Positions 41,213 to 41,891 of a stretch of 41,891 nucleotides of DNA are shown one piece after another; positions within the stretch are counted from its first letter, which is position 1, and each line of letters opens with the position of its first letter. Source of the DNA: B33-G16 sp964611035 (GTDB taxonomy: Bacteria; Desulfobacterota; DSM-4660; Desulfatiglandales; B25-G16); NCBI GenBank assembly GCA_964611035.1, contig CAZSWT010000027.1, positions 1 through 41,891 of the forward strand, written 5' to 3'. The notes beneath the pieces were generated by a model that saw only the letters and a program-made list of their open reading frames with translations, was not told the origin of the DNA and did not search any database. The position numbers and the translations under genes are program-made.

Positions 41213-41891
41213 TTGAGAAGATTTTTTGTAGAAAAAATTATACCGACAGGCGGCTTTCTATCAATTACCGGCAAAGAGGCCAGGCATATACGGAATGTTT
41301 TGAGGATGAAAAAGGGCGAAACGTTGATTCTTATGGATAGGGAAGGGCAGTCTTTTGAGGCAACAATAGAAGCGGTACATTACAAAGAAGTAAGGGTTAA
41401 GATTAATAAGACCATACCACCTTTACCTCCTTCACCAGTAAAGATTAGCCTTGCACAAGCTCTTATTAAATCTCATCCAATGGAATATCTTATCCAAAAG
41501 GTAGCGGAATTAGGGATACATTCAATCCATCCTTTTTATTCGGAAAGAACGGTTATACAATTAAAATCAGCCCACCTAAAAAATAAAATGGATCGCTGGA
41601 TGGGTATAATGAAATCAGCCTGTAAACAATGTGGCAGGGTAACTCTTCCTGAATTGAATACTCCTTTGCTGTTTGAAGAAATGATTAAAGATGTACCAGA
41701 TACAAAGACATTAAAAATTCTGTTATGGGAAGATGAAGATAAAGTAGATCTTAAAAGATTGTTAACATCTATGAGCTCGGCTCCTCATGTTTTCGTTATA
41801 GTAGGGCCTGAAGGGGGGTTTACCTCGAATGAAATAAACCTCGCAAAAGATGCTGGTTTTCACATAGTTTCTTTGGGAAATAGAATATTAC
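41213..41891 (+). CDS. rsmE: 16S rRNA m3U1498 methyltransferase (RsmE), cut by the window end
   Basis: RsmE methylates U1498 of 16S rRNA with S-adenosylmethionine. The visible 226 residues start RRFFVEKIIPTGGFLSITGK and include EARHIRNVLRMKKGETLILM (N-terminal PUA-like domain), then the SPOUT domain with KISLAQALIKSHPMEYLIQK, VAELGIHSIHPFYSERTV, MDRWMGIMKSACKQCGR and the cofactor knot motif VIVGPEGGFTSNEI, ending LGNRIL at the edge. No ATG exists at the conserved start; TTG 41213 preceded by GAGGA fits exactly. The C-terminal end is outside the window. Confidence 0.93.
   Translation, partial: MRRFFVEKIIPTGGFLSITGKEARHIRNVLRMKKGETLILMDREGQSFEATIEAVHYKEVRVKINKTIPPLPPSPVKISLAQALIKSHPMEYLIQKVAELGIHSIHPFYSERTVIQLKSAHLKNKMDRWMGIMKSACKQCGRVTLPELNTPLLFEEMIKDVPDTKTLKILLWEDEDKVDLKRLLTSMSSAPHVFVIVGPEGGFTSNEINLAKDAGFHIVSLGNRIL

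Noticed and set aside
1..41891. CRISPR array
   Set aside because: No regularly spaced direct repeats with unique spacers were found; the repeats present are inverted, degenerate or a single tandem pair.

Overview
The window looks like a piece of an anaerobic Deltaproteobacterium (Desulfobacterota-type) genome. This is an inference from gene content: a Bacillus-like fadN-fadA-fadE beta-oxidation operon, a PreP-like M16C protease, a LonB/LonC-like protease, a CGGC-domain protein, a CaiB-type CoA transferase, and many small palindromic elements in the intergenic DNA. No 16S or taxonomic marker is present except the start of rsmE.

Left third (about 1-11 kb), accessory DNA. It opens with the edge of a helix-turn-helix gene and a metallo-beta-lactamase fragment cut off by a 255-bp element with GGGGACGTTCTTCA ends. 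Two units built like integron gene cassettes follow: 1411-2276 has a well-formed attC site, and the next from 2277 has a weaker one. No integron integrase is visible. A two-gene IS91-family element comes next (HUH Y2 transposase with an apparent zinc-ribbon deletion, plus a tyrosine recombinase). Then come four toxin-antitoxin loci in states of preservation from complete to broken: Phd/RelE intact, HicAB with a frameshifted HicA, a NadS-type antitoxin with only a 17-codon toxin remnant, and BrnTA intact. Interspersed are a CBS-pair protein, an EamA exporter and an SRPBCC protein.

Middle (10.5-32.8 kb), mostly core metabolism. Plus strand: ketopantoate-reductase-like protein, PreP-like protease, transglutaminase-like protein. 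Minus strand: valS-nadC-sir2 in tight coupling, a Glu-rich repeat protein, and fadN-fadA-fadE with a TetR-type palindrome upstream. A 275-bp foldback element lies before a LonB/C-like protease. CGGC, metallo-hydrolase and CoA-transferase genes follow on the minus strand.

Right part (32.9-41.9 kb), a probable island beside tRNA-Leu(CAA). Just before the tRNA is a small ORF with an in-frame TGA at codon 9 and a leaderless-type promoter. Directly after it lie an integrase-like fragment and a broken patatin-like phospholipase gene. Next is a membrane histidine kinase / NtrC-type regulator pair followed by a sigma-54-type promoter and an SPW-repeat membrane protein, which together read as one regulatory circuit. 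A translationally coupled three-gene operon of unrecognised proteins with a near-consensus promoter (38734-40310, minus) is the best candidate for an undescribed system. The window ends inside rsmE, which starts with TTG.
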